In this document: positions 1-6,945 of the stretch, piece after piece
How the letters are laid out: every line of letters starts with the position of its first letter
Numbering within the stretch: the stretch's first letter is position 1
NCBI RefSeq assembly: GCF_002222595.2
Contig: NZ_CP022413.2
Coordinates: 66,001-130,000 of the forward strand
Reading direction: 5' to 3'
DNA length: 64,000 nt
From: Blautia hansenii DSM 20583
GTDB lineage: Bacteria > Bacillota > Clostridia > Lachnospirales > Lachnospiraceae
Made by a program: the position numbers and the translations under genes
The notes under the pieces: model-generated
What the model was told of the DNA's origin: nothing
Seen by the model: the letters and a program-made list of their open reading frames with translations, nothing else
Databases searched by the model: none

Positions 1-276
1 GTTCTTCACATTTCTTTCGTTCTGTCCGGTTACAAAATCACGATACCGCTGACGATAAAAAAGCTGTTCCACATCTTCAAAAGTGGCAGACAGCTCATTT
101 TCCTTTTCGGAATTTTTGAAATTGCGGAAGCCATTGTAACAGTCCCAATAGAGATTTTGTTTGGCTCGCTCTTCGTCAATGTGTTCGCTGTTGGCAATGT
201 CAAAACTGCGGTCATTGTGCTTCGGATTATAAACGCCATTCTTTCCGGCTCGTCCATTGTGCCTTGTTAATTTCAC
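1..276 (-). CDS. Mob/Pre-type relaxase, N-terminal part (cut by window edge)
   Basis: The minus strand is open from a GTG at 276 to the window edge (92 codons), with AGGAGG seven bases upstream of the GTG. The protein begins (M)KLTRHNGRAGKNGVYNPKHN and continues with a W-D-C-Y-N-G motif; this is the N-terminus I know from mobilization (plasmid recombination) proteins of Clostridia mobilizable transposons. Such relaxases nick oriT to start conjugative transfer with help from another element. A longer shadow frame on the same strand starts inside it and is ignored. The ~90-bp-upstream inverted repeat at 364-398 is a plausible oriT. The C-terminus lies outside, so an intact catalytic domain cannot be confirmed. 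Confidence 0.75.
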   Translation of the reverse strand, partial: MKLTRHNGRAGKNGVYNPKHNDRSFDIANSEHIDEERAKQNLYWDCYNGFRNFKNSEKENELSATFEDVEQLFYRQRYRDFVTGQNERNVKN

Positions 277-363
277 ATGAATTCCTCCTTTTCTTTTTGA
301 TTTCCCCGACAGGGGAGAAGGGCAGCGAAGCTGATTCCTTGCGGCTTTCTGCGTCAAGTAATA

Positions 364-398
364 CCCAGTATTAAGTGGCGAGACGCCACTTAACTGGG
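364..398. other. Candidate oriT inverted repeat
   Basis: TTAAGTGGCG at 371-380 is followed by a 3-base loop (AGA) and the perfect complement CGCCACTTAA at 384-393. The stem extends through CCCAG (364-368) and CTGGG (394-398) past a two-base bulge. It sits just upstream of a relaxase gene start, where the nic-site hairpin of mobilizable elements usually lies. It is not followed by a T-tract on either strand, so a terminator is less likely. oriT function is inference. Confidence 0.5.
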
Positions 399-556
399 CA
401 AGGCTGCCGCCCTTGACCTGCACAGGGGTATTGCATTCCCTGTACCCATGCACAAAGGGTTGCACCCTCTGTACTCCCGCCCGAACAAACTGACTTCGCC
501 CCGTCCCAAGCTCCGTCAGTTCCTTCGGTTTTACAAAACAGTCCACCGGACTATTT

Positions 557-650
557 TGCAAAAAGAAAAACCGACGCATGATCGCTTTACGCTCAATACA
601 TCGGTTTCTTCATCTGACCTTAACGTTCATATTCAGTTGTGGCAGATTAC
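557..650 (-). repeat. Cassette repeat R1 (terminator part only)
   Basis: This copy has the conserved half of the repeat that contains the terminator hairpin (arms about 567-578 and 597-608 on the minus strand, several G-U pairs, then a T-rich run) and the adjoining segment ending GTGGCAGATTA. The promoter half seen in R2, R3 and R5 is absent. It ends the transcript of the 761-1144 gene. Confidence 0.7.
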
Positions 651-760
651 GGATAATCTGCAAATGGATAAACAAAAACGACCAACTATGTAGCTGATCG
701 TCCTTGCGTGGTTGCCTTAAAAAGTAGTTGATAAACACCCTACTCTTGAAAAGCTCGTTG

Positions 761-1144
761 TCATTTACATCTATTATTTTTGAATAGAAAAATTCCTTTA
801 TAAATGATAAAAGGAATTGAACCGATTACTCCAGCAAGTGTATAAATCGGGAAAGTAACAAATCCAATTATAATTTTAGGTGCGATAGGAGTTAGCCATT
901 TCTTAACTAAACCACTATAAAAAATCAAACCTGTTGGTATTCCAGCAAAAAGCAATCCAAAAGAAAGAATACTTCTTGTAAATCCTAATGGTTCAGGAAC
1001 AGACATATTTTGACTTGTCCAAAACGCAATGTACTCAGGGTCACTAAGTTGATTCATTTGATTAAGTGCTACAAAATAACCAAGTACACAACCAATAATT
1101 AAAAATAAACATATAAGCAATATTTGTTTCAACTCTTTTTTCAT
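761..1144 (-). CDS. Small membrane protein of the cassette array
   Basis: A 127-residue protein with an N-terminal membrane segment (residues 8-26) and two or three more hydrophobic segments (about 58-78, 85-103, 104-122). It begins MKKELKQILLICLFLIIGC, so the cysteine at 19 could mark a lipobox, but the hydrophobic stretch continues past it. A GGAAG ribosome binding site precedes the ATG. I do not recognise the family. It is read away from the bPH-like gene at 1206-1775 with only a 61-base gap holding a shortened piece of the repeat and no terminator, so the two are probably co-transcribed; terminator R1 follows. A membrane immunity-type protein is possible by context only. Confidence 0.6.
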   Translation of the reverse strand: MKKELKQILLICLFLIIGCVLGYFVALNQMNQLSDPEYIAFWTSQNMSVPEPLGFTRSILSFGLLFAGIPTGLIFYSGLVKKWLTPIAPKIIIGFVTFPIYTLAGVIGSIPFIIYKGIFLFKNNRCK

Positions 1145-1205
1145 ATTTCATCTTCCTTTACGGTCATATTCAGTTGTCTAACATCGTACTGTTATAAAAT
1201 CTATG

Positions 1206-1775
1206 TCATTTACGATTTTTCTTATGCTGATTTGCCCAGTAAGATTTTACAGGGATTCTTCTTCTTTTTATGTCCTCCATAAATTCTTCTTTGTCAATAT
1301 TACTATCAATGGTAAATAATTTTTCTCCATTTACATATACACGCATAGAACCTTTCCTTCTCTCGCAATAGGTAATATCTTCAAAGTGAAAAGTTCTCTT
1401 TCTGCCAAAAGTTGAACGCCATGTGATTTCATCTTCATCCACTTCCAGTTTCCACATAATCATATTCAATGAGCCTATAAAAAACACAACAAATGCAATG
1501 CCAAATACCAAGGGAGGAAATATATCATCCTGTTGGATAGCACTTGCTACAGTACAACCTCCTGTAAATAAAATTCCAAAAACAAATATAATAGTCAATG
1601 TTTTCTCTGTTTTTATTGTATAATGCGTTCTAATTATTCCCTTTTTCTGTTCTTCCTCTCGTTCTTTAGCTCTCTTTTGTTGAAGATTTACAAGATATTT
1701 CAAAAGAAGAAGTACAACTAAATAGGGGCCTATTTGTGTAATTATATTCAAACACATTCGTAAAAAATCATTCAT
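1206..1775 (-). CDS. Membrane protein with C-terminal PH-like domain, paralogue 1
   Basis: I place the start at the ATG at 1775 (189 residues, MNDFLRMCLNIITQIGPYL) because GGAGGG precedes it; an upstream ATG at 1856 lacks a ribosome binding site and lies just after a -10 box. Order: N-terminal membrane segment, basic/acidic linker (QQKRAKEREEEQKKG), two membrane segments, then a ~70-residue beta-rich tail (MWKLEV..ITWRSTFG..FEDITYC..VYVNGEKLFTI) that resembles bacterial PH-like domains found after membrane anchors. A paralogue lies at 4323-4892: the first ~60 residues are nearly identical, the middle membrane part diverges strongly, and the tail is again similar. The function is unknown; an immunity or stress role is inference. 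Confidence 0.65.
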   Translation of the reverse strand: MNDFLRMCLNIITQIGPYLVVLLLLKYLVNLQQKRAKEREEEQKKGIIRTHYTIKTEKTLTIIFVFGILFTGGCTVASAIQQDDIFPPLVFGIAFVVFFIGSLNMIMWKLEVDEDEITWRSTFGRKRTFHFEDITYCERRKGSMRVYVNGEKLFTIDSNIDKEEFMEDIKRRRIPVKSYWANQHKKNRK

Positions 1776-1849
1776 TTTTTGCCCTCCATAGTTCCAGCTA
1801 TATAAAAATGATTGTTTGAAATCGAGTATTAAAAACCTCAATTTTTCAT

Positions 1850-2105
1850 ATCTCATTATACTTCATCAACTTAAAGAATGGAAGAAAAAATTTTGTGTAC
1901 AGAGTTCCTGTTCAAGCCTTGTAACGCACATTTCTGCAAAATCCATAGTCCCCGATACTTTCCTCACGGGTGATATACAGTCGGAATTCTGTCAGCTCAT
2001 GAAATAAGAAAAACCGACGCATGATCGCTTTACGCTCAATACATCGGTTTCTTTATCTGACCTTGACGGTCATATTCAGTTGTGGCAGATTACAGGTAAT
2101 CTACA
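1850..2105 (-). repeat. Cassette repeat R2 (full unit)
   Basis: Full direct-repeat unit, matching R3 and R5 almost base for base. Read on the minus strand it contains, in order: a conserved GTCA/GTGGCAGATTA segment, a hairpin terminator with T-run (arms near 2014-2025 and 2044-2055), a 36-codon open frame starting MRRFFLFHELTEFRLYITRE that ends at a TGA, and a TATAAT -10 box (1855-1860) just before the next gene. So each unit ends the upstream gene and begins the downstream one. Confidence 0.8.
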
Positions 2106-2141
2106 AATTTCCCAAAACAAAATAGGATATTTATTTTTATT

Positions 2142-2588
2142 CTATTCAACTACATACCCATATTCTGTGTGTGGTAAATACCTTACAGTTATCTTATCTC
2201 CTAAATCGCTACCTGTTCCCCAATATTTTAATGAATGTTCTTCTCCAGTTTTCTCATCTCTAATATGTATTCTTCTTTCACTATTAGAGTTTTCTCCTGA
2301 CATTGCACCTTGTGTAACTTCTCCGGTAACTTCAACTAAATTGTTAGATAGTAAATAAGGTATATCCAAGCAACAAGGAACAGTTATAAATATACCGAGA
2401 ATCAATAACCCAACAACTGCCATCACATTGATTATTTTTTCCCATTTTTGATATTTTATTTTTTCTTCTTCATTGACAGCCTTTCGTTTTATAAACTTCC
2501 CATTTTTCTTTCTATGCAAAACATACATAATTAAGACTATAAATGATACTATAATCACTCCAAAAGTTCTAAACATCAATAATGCCAT
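2142..2588 (-). CDS. Membrane protein with extracytoplasmic OB/beta-type tail
   Basis: 148 residues with two membrane segments (about 8-24 and 55-80) and a C-terminal beta-rich domain containing EVTGEVTQG and GDKITVRYLPHTEYGYVV. The GEV..G...V.Y pattern is like DUF3592-type proteins, in which a small beta domain sits between or after membrane helices. AGGAG precedes the ATG with good spacing. It is the second gene after 2617-2997 (28-base gap) in one cassette bounded by repeats R3 and R2. No catalytic motif is visible; the function is unknown. Confidence 0.6.
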   Translation of the reverse strand: MALLMFRTFGVIIVSFIVLIMYVLHRKKNGKFIKRKAVNEEEKIKYQKWEKIINVMAVVGLLILGIFITVPCCLDIPYLLSNNLVEVTGEVTQGAMSGENSNSERRIHIRDEKTGEEHSLKYWGTGSDLGDKITVRYLPHTEYGYVVE

Positions 2589-2616
2589 AAATTTGTACTC
2601 CTTTCAAAGCGACACG

Positions 2617-2997
2617 CTATTTATTAACAGCTTTATCAGCTAATCTTTTATCTCCCCATGGCGTTTTCAGCATAGGCTCATTATCAATAATTCCTGCTCT
2701 TAAAATTTCAAGGGGTTTTTCTAATTGTAAGATGTTTTTATTATCTATAATAATAGCAGTTTGAAATTCCTCAAAACTTTCAAAAACTCTGTCTTGAAAT
2801 ATAAAAGATATATTTTCTTTACATTCCTCTGCGTTAGCAGGTAAAACACAGGAACCCATCACATATTTTTTCTCATTATAGGAAAACTCAATAAGAGTAA
2901 AAGCCATATCATTATCATAATCAGACTTGATAATTTCCATTAGATCTTTTGCTTCAATAATGAGCGTTGGCTTTTCATTTTTCTTAAAACCAAACAT
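2617..2997 (-). CDS. Small soluble cassette protein, unknown
   Basis: The start is set at ATG 2997 (MFGFKKNEKPTLIIEAKDL, 126 residues) because GGAGGTG lies just upstream; a longer frame to 3012 would overlap that site. The protein has no membrane segment and is mixed alpha/beta with many acidic residues; its size and composition resemble immunity proteins of polymorphic toxins, but I see no diagnostic motif. It is the first gene after the -10 box of repeat R3 and is followed at 28 bases by the membrane gene 2142-2588. Confidence 0.6.
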   Translation of the reverse strand: MFGFKKNEKPTLIIEAKDLMEIIKSDYDNDMAFTLIEFSYNEKKYVMGSCVLPANAEECKENISFIFQDRVFESFEEFQTAIIIDNKNILQLEKPLEILRAGIIDNEPMLKTPWGDKRLADKAVNK

Positions 2998-3029
2998 GAA
3001 TAACACCTCCAAGAATTAACTTTATCTTA

Positions 3030-3272
3030 TTTTTCATTATACTTCATCAACTTAACGAATGGAAGAAAAAATTTGTGTGCAGAGTTCCTGTTCAAGCCTT
3101 GTAACGCGCATTTATGCAAAATCCATAGTCCCCGATACTTTCCTCACGGGTGATATACAGTCGGAATTCTGTCAGCTCATGAAATAAGAAAAACCGACGC
3201 ATGATCGCTTTACGCTCAATACATCGGTTTCTTCATCTGACCTTGACGGTCATATTCAGTTGTGGCAGATTA
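3030..3272 (-). repeat. Cassette repeat R3 (full unit)
   Basis: Full unit with the same order as R2: terminator hairpin around 3193-3238, the MRRFF...RYKA 36-codon frame, and a TATAAT box near 3034-3039 upstream of the 2997 start. It separates the 253-codon gene at 3287-4036 from the 2997/2588 pair. Confidence 0.8.
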
Positions 3273-3286
3273 GCCAATTTGAAAAA

Positions 3287-4036
3287 TTACTCTGGCACAT
3301 CTACTGAATAACTTAGATTGTTTCCTCTCTTGTCGCTCTTTAAATCATCATAATACCATAGATACATCGTTCTGTCATATACATTGATTTCAATAACACC
3401 ATCTGGCTTTTGACCTTCTACTTCTAATGAGTAAATTTCCTTATCATGTGCATAGCCAAAAACAAATCTGGTATCTGGATAATTTGGATTCAAGTCCTGT
3501 TGAAAATCACTTAATTTTAAAGATGAACGAATTAGTTCTGTAATATCAGATATAAGAATGCTATCCGCTTTAGTTGTAACCGGTGTAGCATTCATAAATG
3601 CATATTGTACACTTGCTTCCTCCACCTGTTTTTTGCAGCGTGCCATCACAAAACCTTGAACGGGATCGTTATCGCTTCCTGCCCGATAGAAAATAGTATC
3701 ATACTGTTTGCCATTCCATATATGCAATATTTCATCAACATGATTAAGAAAATCTTCTGGAACAGAAAATTCTTCATTTTCAGCATTCAAAGGAGAATTC
3801 AAAATAGCTTCTTCGACAGAACTATAATATATGAGTTCAGAATCCTTTTTATCGTAATCACTCAAATTGAATTCGACATATGCATTGTCTTTATTGTCAT
3901 CTTCCGGAACATAAGTATAACGACCATTTTCAATATGGTCATCATAATCAACAAACAGTCCAATACATATCAGCGCTGCAAAAATCAAAAAAACTATTCC
4001 TACAATGATTAGCAATATTTTCAAAAATTTTTTCAT
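3287..4036 (-). CDS. Membrane-anchored extracellular protein of the cassette array
   Basis: Start at ATG 4036 (MKKFLKILLIIVGIVFLIF) with AGGTGGA upstream; a frame starting at 4048 reads through this site. One N-terminal membrane segment (residues 2-26) is followed by ~220 soluble residues, rich in Asp/Tyr, predicted outside the cell. Recognisable stretches are EFSVPEDFLNHVDEILHIW and a C-terminal YSLEVEGQKPDGVIEINVYD. I do not recognise the family. It is the longest gene in the array and stands alone between R4 and R3, so it is a single-gene cassette with its own promoter and terminator. Confidence 0.6.
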   Translation of the reverse strand: MKKFLKILLIIVGIVFLIFAALICIGLFVDYDDHIENGRYTYVPEDDNKDNAYVEFNLSDYDKKDSELIYYSSVEEAILNSPLNAENEEFSVPEDFLNHVDEILHIWNGKQYDTIFYRAGSDNDPVQGFVMARCKKQVEEASVQYAFMNATPVTTKADSILISDITELIRSSLKLSDFQQDLNPNYPDTRFVFGYAHDKEIYSLEVEGQKPDGVIEINVYDRTMYLWYYDDLKSDKRGNNLSYSVDVPE

Positions 4037-4129
4037 ACAAAAGTCCACCTTCTTGCTTCATTTCAGTAAATTATATCATACCGATATGAACAATTCAATT
4101 CACGCTCTATCAAGTAGTTTTTTACTTAC

Positions 4130-4322
4130 CTATAACGCACATTTCCGCAAAATCCATAGTCTCCGATACTTTCCTCACAGGCGATATACAGTCGGAATTC
4201 TGTCAGCTCATGAAATAAGAAAAACCGACGCATGATCGCTTTACGCTCAATACATCGGTTTCTTCATCCGACTTTGACGGTCATATTCAGTTGTCTAACA
4301 TCGTACTGTTATAAAATCTATG
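4130..4322 (-). repeat. Cassette repeat R4 (variant promoter half)
   Basis: The terminator half (about 4137-4290) matches the other units, but the promoter half towards 4036 is replaced by unrelated AT-rich sequence. The distal end (TCATATTCAGTTGTCTAACA, then to 4322) is shared with 1163-1205, so the 3' flanks of the two bPH paralogues are duplicates as well. Confidence 0.7.
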
Positions 4323-4892
4323 TCATTTACGATTCTTCTTATGCTGATTTGTCCAGTAAGGTTTTACAGGGATTCTTCTTCTCTCTATATCTTCCATAAA
4401 TTCTTCTTTATCGATATTACTATCAATGGTAAATAGCTTTTCCCCATTTACATATACACGCACAGAACCTTTTTTTCTCTCGCAGTAGGTAATATCCCCA
4501 AAACGAAAAGTTCTCTTTTTTCCAAAAGTTGACCGCCATGTGATTTCATCTCCGTTCACTTCCAGTTTCCACATTACCATATTGACTATTCCGCTTATGC
4601 CTACTAAAAAAAATATTCCAAATATACAAATGACAAACATATCTTCTTTTTCCCTAAGACTCATAGCCGTACAACAAGCAAAAAATATTGTACCTACGAT
4701 AAATGCCACGACAAGGAATTTCTCTGTTTTTATTATATAATGCGTCCTTATTATTCCCTTTTTCTGTTCTTCCTCTCGTTCTTTAGCTCTCTTTTGTTGA
4801 AGATTTACAAGATATTTCAAAAGAAGAAGTACAACTAAATAGGGGCCTATTTGTGTAATTATATTCAAACACATTCGTAAAAAATCATTCAT
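4323..4892 (-). CDS. Membrane protein with C-terminal PH-like domain, paralogue 2
   Basis: Second copy of the 1206-1775 gene, with the same GGAGGG-guided ATG (189 residues). The N-terminal ~60 residues and the upstream DNA are nearly identical to paralogue 1. The two central membrane segments differ at most positions (for example FLVVAFIVGTIFFACC against TLTIIFVFGILFTGGC), and the last ~75 residues are again alike. This mosaic suggests recombination between copies or selection on the membrane part. Repeat R5 lies upstream and R4 downstream. The function is unknown; a PH-like fold in the tail is inferred from pattern only. Confidence 0.65.
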   Translation of the reverse strand: MNDFLRMCLNIITQIGPYLVVLLLLKYLVNLQQKRAKEREEEQKKGIIRTHYIIKTEKFLVVAFIVGTIFFACCTAMSLREKEDMFVICIFGIFFLVGISGIVNMVMWKLEVNGDEITWRSTFGKKRTFRFGDITYCERKKGSVRVYVNGEKLFTIDSNIDKEEFMEDIERRRIPVKPYWTNQHKKNRK

Positions 4893-4966
4893 TTTTTGCC
4901 CTCCATAGTTCCAGCTATATAAAAATGATTGTTTGAAATCGAGTATTAAAAACCTCAATTTTTCAT

Positions 4967-5220
4967 ATCTCATTATACTTCATCAACTTAAAGAATGGAA
5001 GAAAAAAATTTGTGTACAGAGTTCCTGTTCAAGCCTTGTAACGCACATTTCCGCAAAACCCATAGTCCCCGATACTTTCCTCACGGGTGATATACAGTCG
5101 GAATTCTGTCAGCTCATGAAATAAGAAAAACCGACGCATGATCGCTTTACGCTCAATACATCAGTTTCTTCATCTGACCTTAACGGTCATATTCAGTTGT
5201 GGCAGATTACAGGTAATCTA
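4967..5220 (-). repeat. Cassette repeat R5 (full unit)
   Basis: Full unit in the same order as R2 and R3, with the terminator hairpin around 5130-5172 and the -10 box at about 4972-4977. It terminates the 5227-5703 gene and starts paralogue 2. Confidence 0.8.
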
Positions 5221-5226
5221 CAAAAA

Positions 5227-5703
5227 TTATTTTTTCCATATAACTTCACCACAATGCGGACACTTTTTGGGAATGATTAAATTGCTATTTTCATATTGAA
5301 TTAAAGATATTTTCTTATTCTTGCGGTCACAAATATCTTTAACTTCTTTATTTACAAGACTACCTCCTTCTTCTCCTAAATATCCCAAAGTAGTCTTATA
5401 CCATGGAAATTTTCCTTTACATACAGGGCATTTCCATAAAAACAGGAAAATGTATTCAAAAAAGAAAGACACCAACCACATCAAAAAGGTTAAGAAAAAT
5501 ATGACTAAGCAAACAAGTCTAATATAATTAGGCAACACTCCTTTTATAGGCAACATTTCTTTTAGGAAAACCGCAATCCCCCCTATAGCAAGTGATGGCA
5601 CACAAATATATGGCAAAATACGAAATATTTTTTTATTCACTATACTTATCTTGTTTAATGAAGAAATATTTTTATATACAAATTCTACCTTACTTTTTTC
5701 CAT
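5227..5703 (-). CDS. Membrane protein with zinc-ribbon, cassette array
   Basis: 158 residues. Two or three membrane segments (about 29-49, 60-80, 78-92) are followed by a cytoplasmic CPVCKGKFPW knuckle, and the C-terminus holds a second CPHCGEVIW pair, so four cysteines could bind one zinc. GGGAGG lies upstream of the ATG with correct spacing. The family is not recognised. It is the first cassette next to the tnpX module; truncated repeat R6 provides its -10 box and R5 its terminator. Confidence 0.6.
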   Translation of the reverse strand: MEKSKVEFVYKNISSLNKISIVNKKIFRILPYICVPSLAIGGIAVFLKEMLPIKGVLPNYIRLVCLVIFFLTFLMWLVSFFFEYIFLFLWKCPVCKGKFPWYKTTLGYLGEEGGSLVNKEVKDICDRKNKKISLIQYENSNLIIPKKCPHCGEVIWKK

Positions 5704-5744
5704 ATATACTGCCTCCCGAAAAGCTCACTTCTAAAATTATCTTT

Positions 5745-5870
5745 TGTCTATTATACTTCATCAGCCTAAAGAATGGAAGAAAAAATTTTGTGTACAGAGT
5801 TCCTGTTCAAACCTTGTAACGCACATTTCCGTAAAATTTATAGTCTCCGATACTTTCCTCACAGGCGATA
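5745..5870 (-). repeat. Cassette repeat R6 (promoter half only)
   Basis: The promoter half of the unit (TATAAT box near 5751-5756 and about 115 bases of shared sequence) stops abruptly at 5870, where the transposon backbone terminator begins. R6 and R1 are the complementary half-units at the two ends of the array. Confidence 0.75.
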
Positions 5871-5876
5871 GGCAAC

Positions 5877-5912
5877 GGTCAAAACATCAGGTTTGCACCT
5901 GACATTTTAACC
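5877..5912 (-). terminator. Terminator of the tnpX module
   Basis: Near-perfect inverted repeat: arms 5877-5892 and 5897-5912 with a four-base loop (TTGC) and a T-rich run on the minus-strand side. It follows the stop of the 5918-6226 gene. Confidence 0.65.
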
Positions 5913-5917
5913 GCATA

Positions 5918-6226
5918 TCAGCCCTGATTATCACAGTATCCCTGCTGGCTGTTCAGCCCATGCTTTTTCGCATATTCACTGGCTTTCTGTCTGCGTTCCT
6001 CGCTGTAAGGCGGCAGGAAGCGGATAGACAGACGGAACTTTGCCAGCACATAAGAAACACCGCCTTGAACATTGGATTTTTCCAGTCGGCAAAGGTCAGG
6101 GTACTTCTTAGCAAAAGCAGCCAACCTCTTTTTCAATCCGGCGTTGTGGGTGTAGATATTTGCCTTGTCCTCGCCCTCATTAAAGAGAACGATTGTTTCT
6201 TTCTCAATCTTCGTCAGTCTCGTCAT
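5918..6226 (-). CDS. Transposon accessory protein, small conserved hypothetical
   Basis: 102 residues beginning MTRLTKIEKETIVLFNEGED. Proteins with this opening (MTRLTK.EKETI..FNE.E..A..YT) are familiar from clostridial integrative elements, next to tnpV/tnpX-like genes; their role is unknown. GGGAGGG precedes the ATG. The start overlaps the end of the preceding small gene by 23 bases, which points to translational coupling in the tnpX-tnpV group. No membrane segment or enzyme motif is visible. Confidence 0.65.
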   Translation of the reverse strand: MTRLTKIEKETIVLFNEGEDKANIYTHNAGLKKRLAAFAKKYPDLCRLEKSNVQGGVSYVLAKFRLSIRFLPPYSEERRQKASEYAKKHGLNSQQGYCDNQG

Positions 6227-6452
6227 AGCAGCCCTCCCTACGGTTTTTCAACACCCTCAGCCTGCGGTAAAAGCAACGATACCACCTTTCAACACCCTCA
6301 GCACTCAGCTTGACGGAAAGCATATAAAACAGCTTCTTCGCCACCGGATCGGGTGCAAGGGCAGCCACCATACGCAAACGCTCGACAGTTGCTTTCAGGT
6401 TCGGACAGCCAAAGGCATAAAGGGCTTCCATTTCATTCCGGTTCATCTTCAT
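6204..6452 (-). CDS. Transposon accessory protein, small basic
   Basis: Start at ATG 6452 (MKMNRNEMEALYAFGCPNL, 82 residues) with AGGAGG upstream; a longer frame to 6497 would include the ribosome binding site and is rejected. It is a helical, Arg-rich protein (RWYRCFYRRLRVLKNRR near the C-terminus). Such short proteins starting MEALYAFG are common beside tnpV in clostridial mobile elements. The role is unknown; a DNA-binding accessory of excision is possible. Confidence 0.6.
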   Translation of the reverse strand: MKMNRNEMEALYAFGCPNLKATVERLRMVAALAPDPVAKKLFYMLSVKLSAEGVERWYRCFYRRLRVLKNRREGCYDETDED

Positions 6453-6561
6453 TGTGTTTTCCTCCTTAAAGTTTGATAAATGAAAAGCGACAGACACTTC
6501 ATAAGGAAATACCTGTCGCTTCGTTGACGATATAAAATTGTTGGTTTTGGACTTGATAAAA

Positions 6562-6945
6562 TCAGCAGTAAATCATTTCCTGTCTGATGATTTCTTCGGC
6601 TCGGTTACGGATAGAGTTCATGGACTGTACCCACAACATCTGATTGTCTGCTTTCATGGTTTCGGTCACACCCTCGGCTTGTTTCATCTGCTCAATGATA
6701 AGGCTGCACCTTTCCGCTGCCTGTTTGTTCAGGTCAGCAAGGTAAGTATGCAGTTCGCCGGATAAACAGAGGGCAGATAACCTTGCAGGGCGGTACTGCT
6801 CCAAATATGTCCTGTGCAGTCTGCCCCACATACCGATAGGGCGGTGTTCCTCCGGCAGCTTCAAGTCCGGCACATAGTAATCGCCCACAAGAACATAGTC
6901 CAGACCATTGCTTTCATCATGGATTCGTGGTTTCAATTCTGTCAT
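6562..6945 (-). CDS. tnpV: TnpV-type transposon protein
   Basis: 127 residues with the TnpV signature: LVGDYYVPDLKLPEEHRPIG near the N-terminus, followed by GRLHRTYLEQYRP and a helical C-terminus. TnpV is the short protein encoded beside the large serine recombinase in Tn4451/Tn4453-type elements; its exact role is not settled. The start overlaps the stop of tnpX by four bases (ATGA type), and an AGGAG site lies in the end of tnpX, so the two are translationally coupled. Confidence 0.85.
   Translation of the reverse strand: MTELKPRIHDESNGLDYVLVGDYYVPDLKLPEEHRPIGMWGRLHRTYLEQYRPARLSALCLSGELHTYLADLNKQAAERCSLIIEQMKQAEGVTETMKADNQMLWVQSMNSIRNRAEEIIRQEMIYC

Larger units (their letters stand above)
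277..760. other. Non-coding region upstream of mob, with oriT candidate and repeat R1
   Basis: No supported gene lies here. An 81-codon plus-strand frame at 448-693 has no ribosome binding site and runs through the repeat, so it is left out. The stretch is locally GC-richer than the cassettes to its right and carries a strong inverted repeat (364-398), several short CAGGG/CCCTG-type inverted pairs around 420-470, and repeat unit R1 (557-650), which supplies a terminator for the gene at 761-1144. Confidence 0.6.

Noticed and set aside
448..693. 81-codon plus-strand frame
   Set aside because: No ribosome binding site, it crosses the R1 terminator repeat on the other strand, and shows no protein-like pattern.
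1776..1856. Longer N-termini of the PH-like paralogues (starts at 1856 and 4973)
   Set aside because: The upstream ATGs lack ribosome binding sites and lie directly after the -10 box, while GGAGGG serves the inner ATG.
557..5870. CRISPR-like array of repeats and spacers
   Set aside because: The repeats are ~240 bp with terminators and promoters, and the 'spacers' are whole genes. No cas genes are present.
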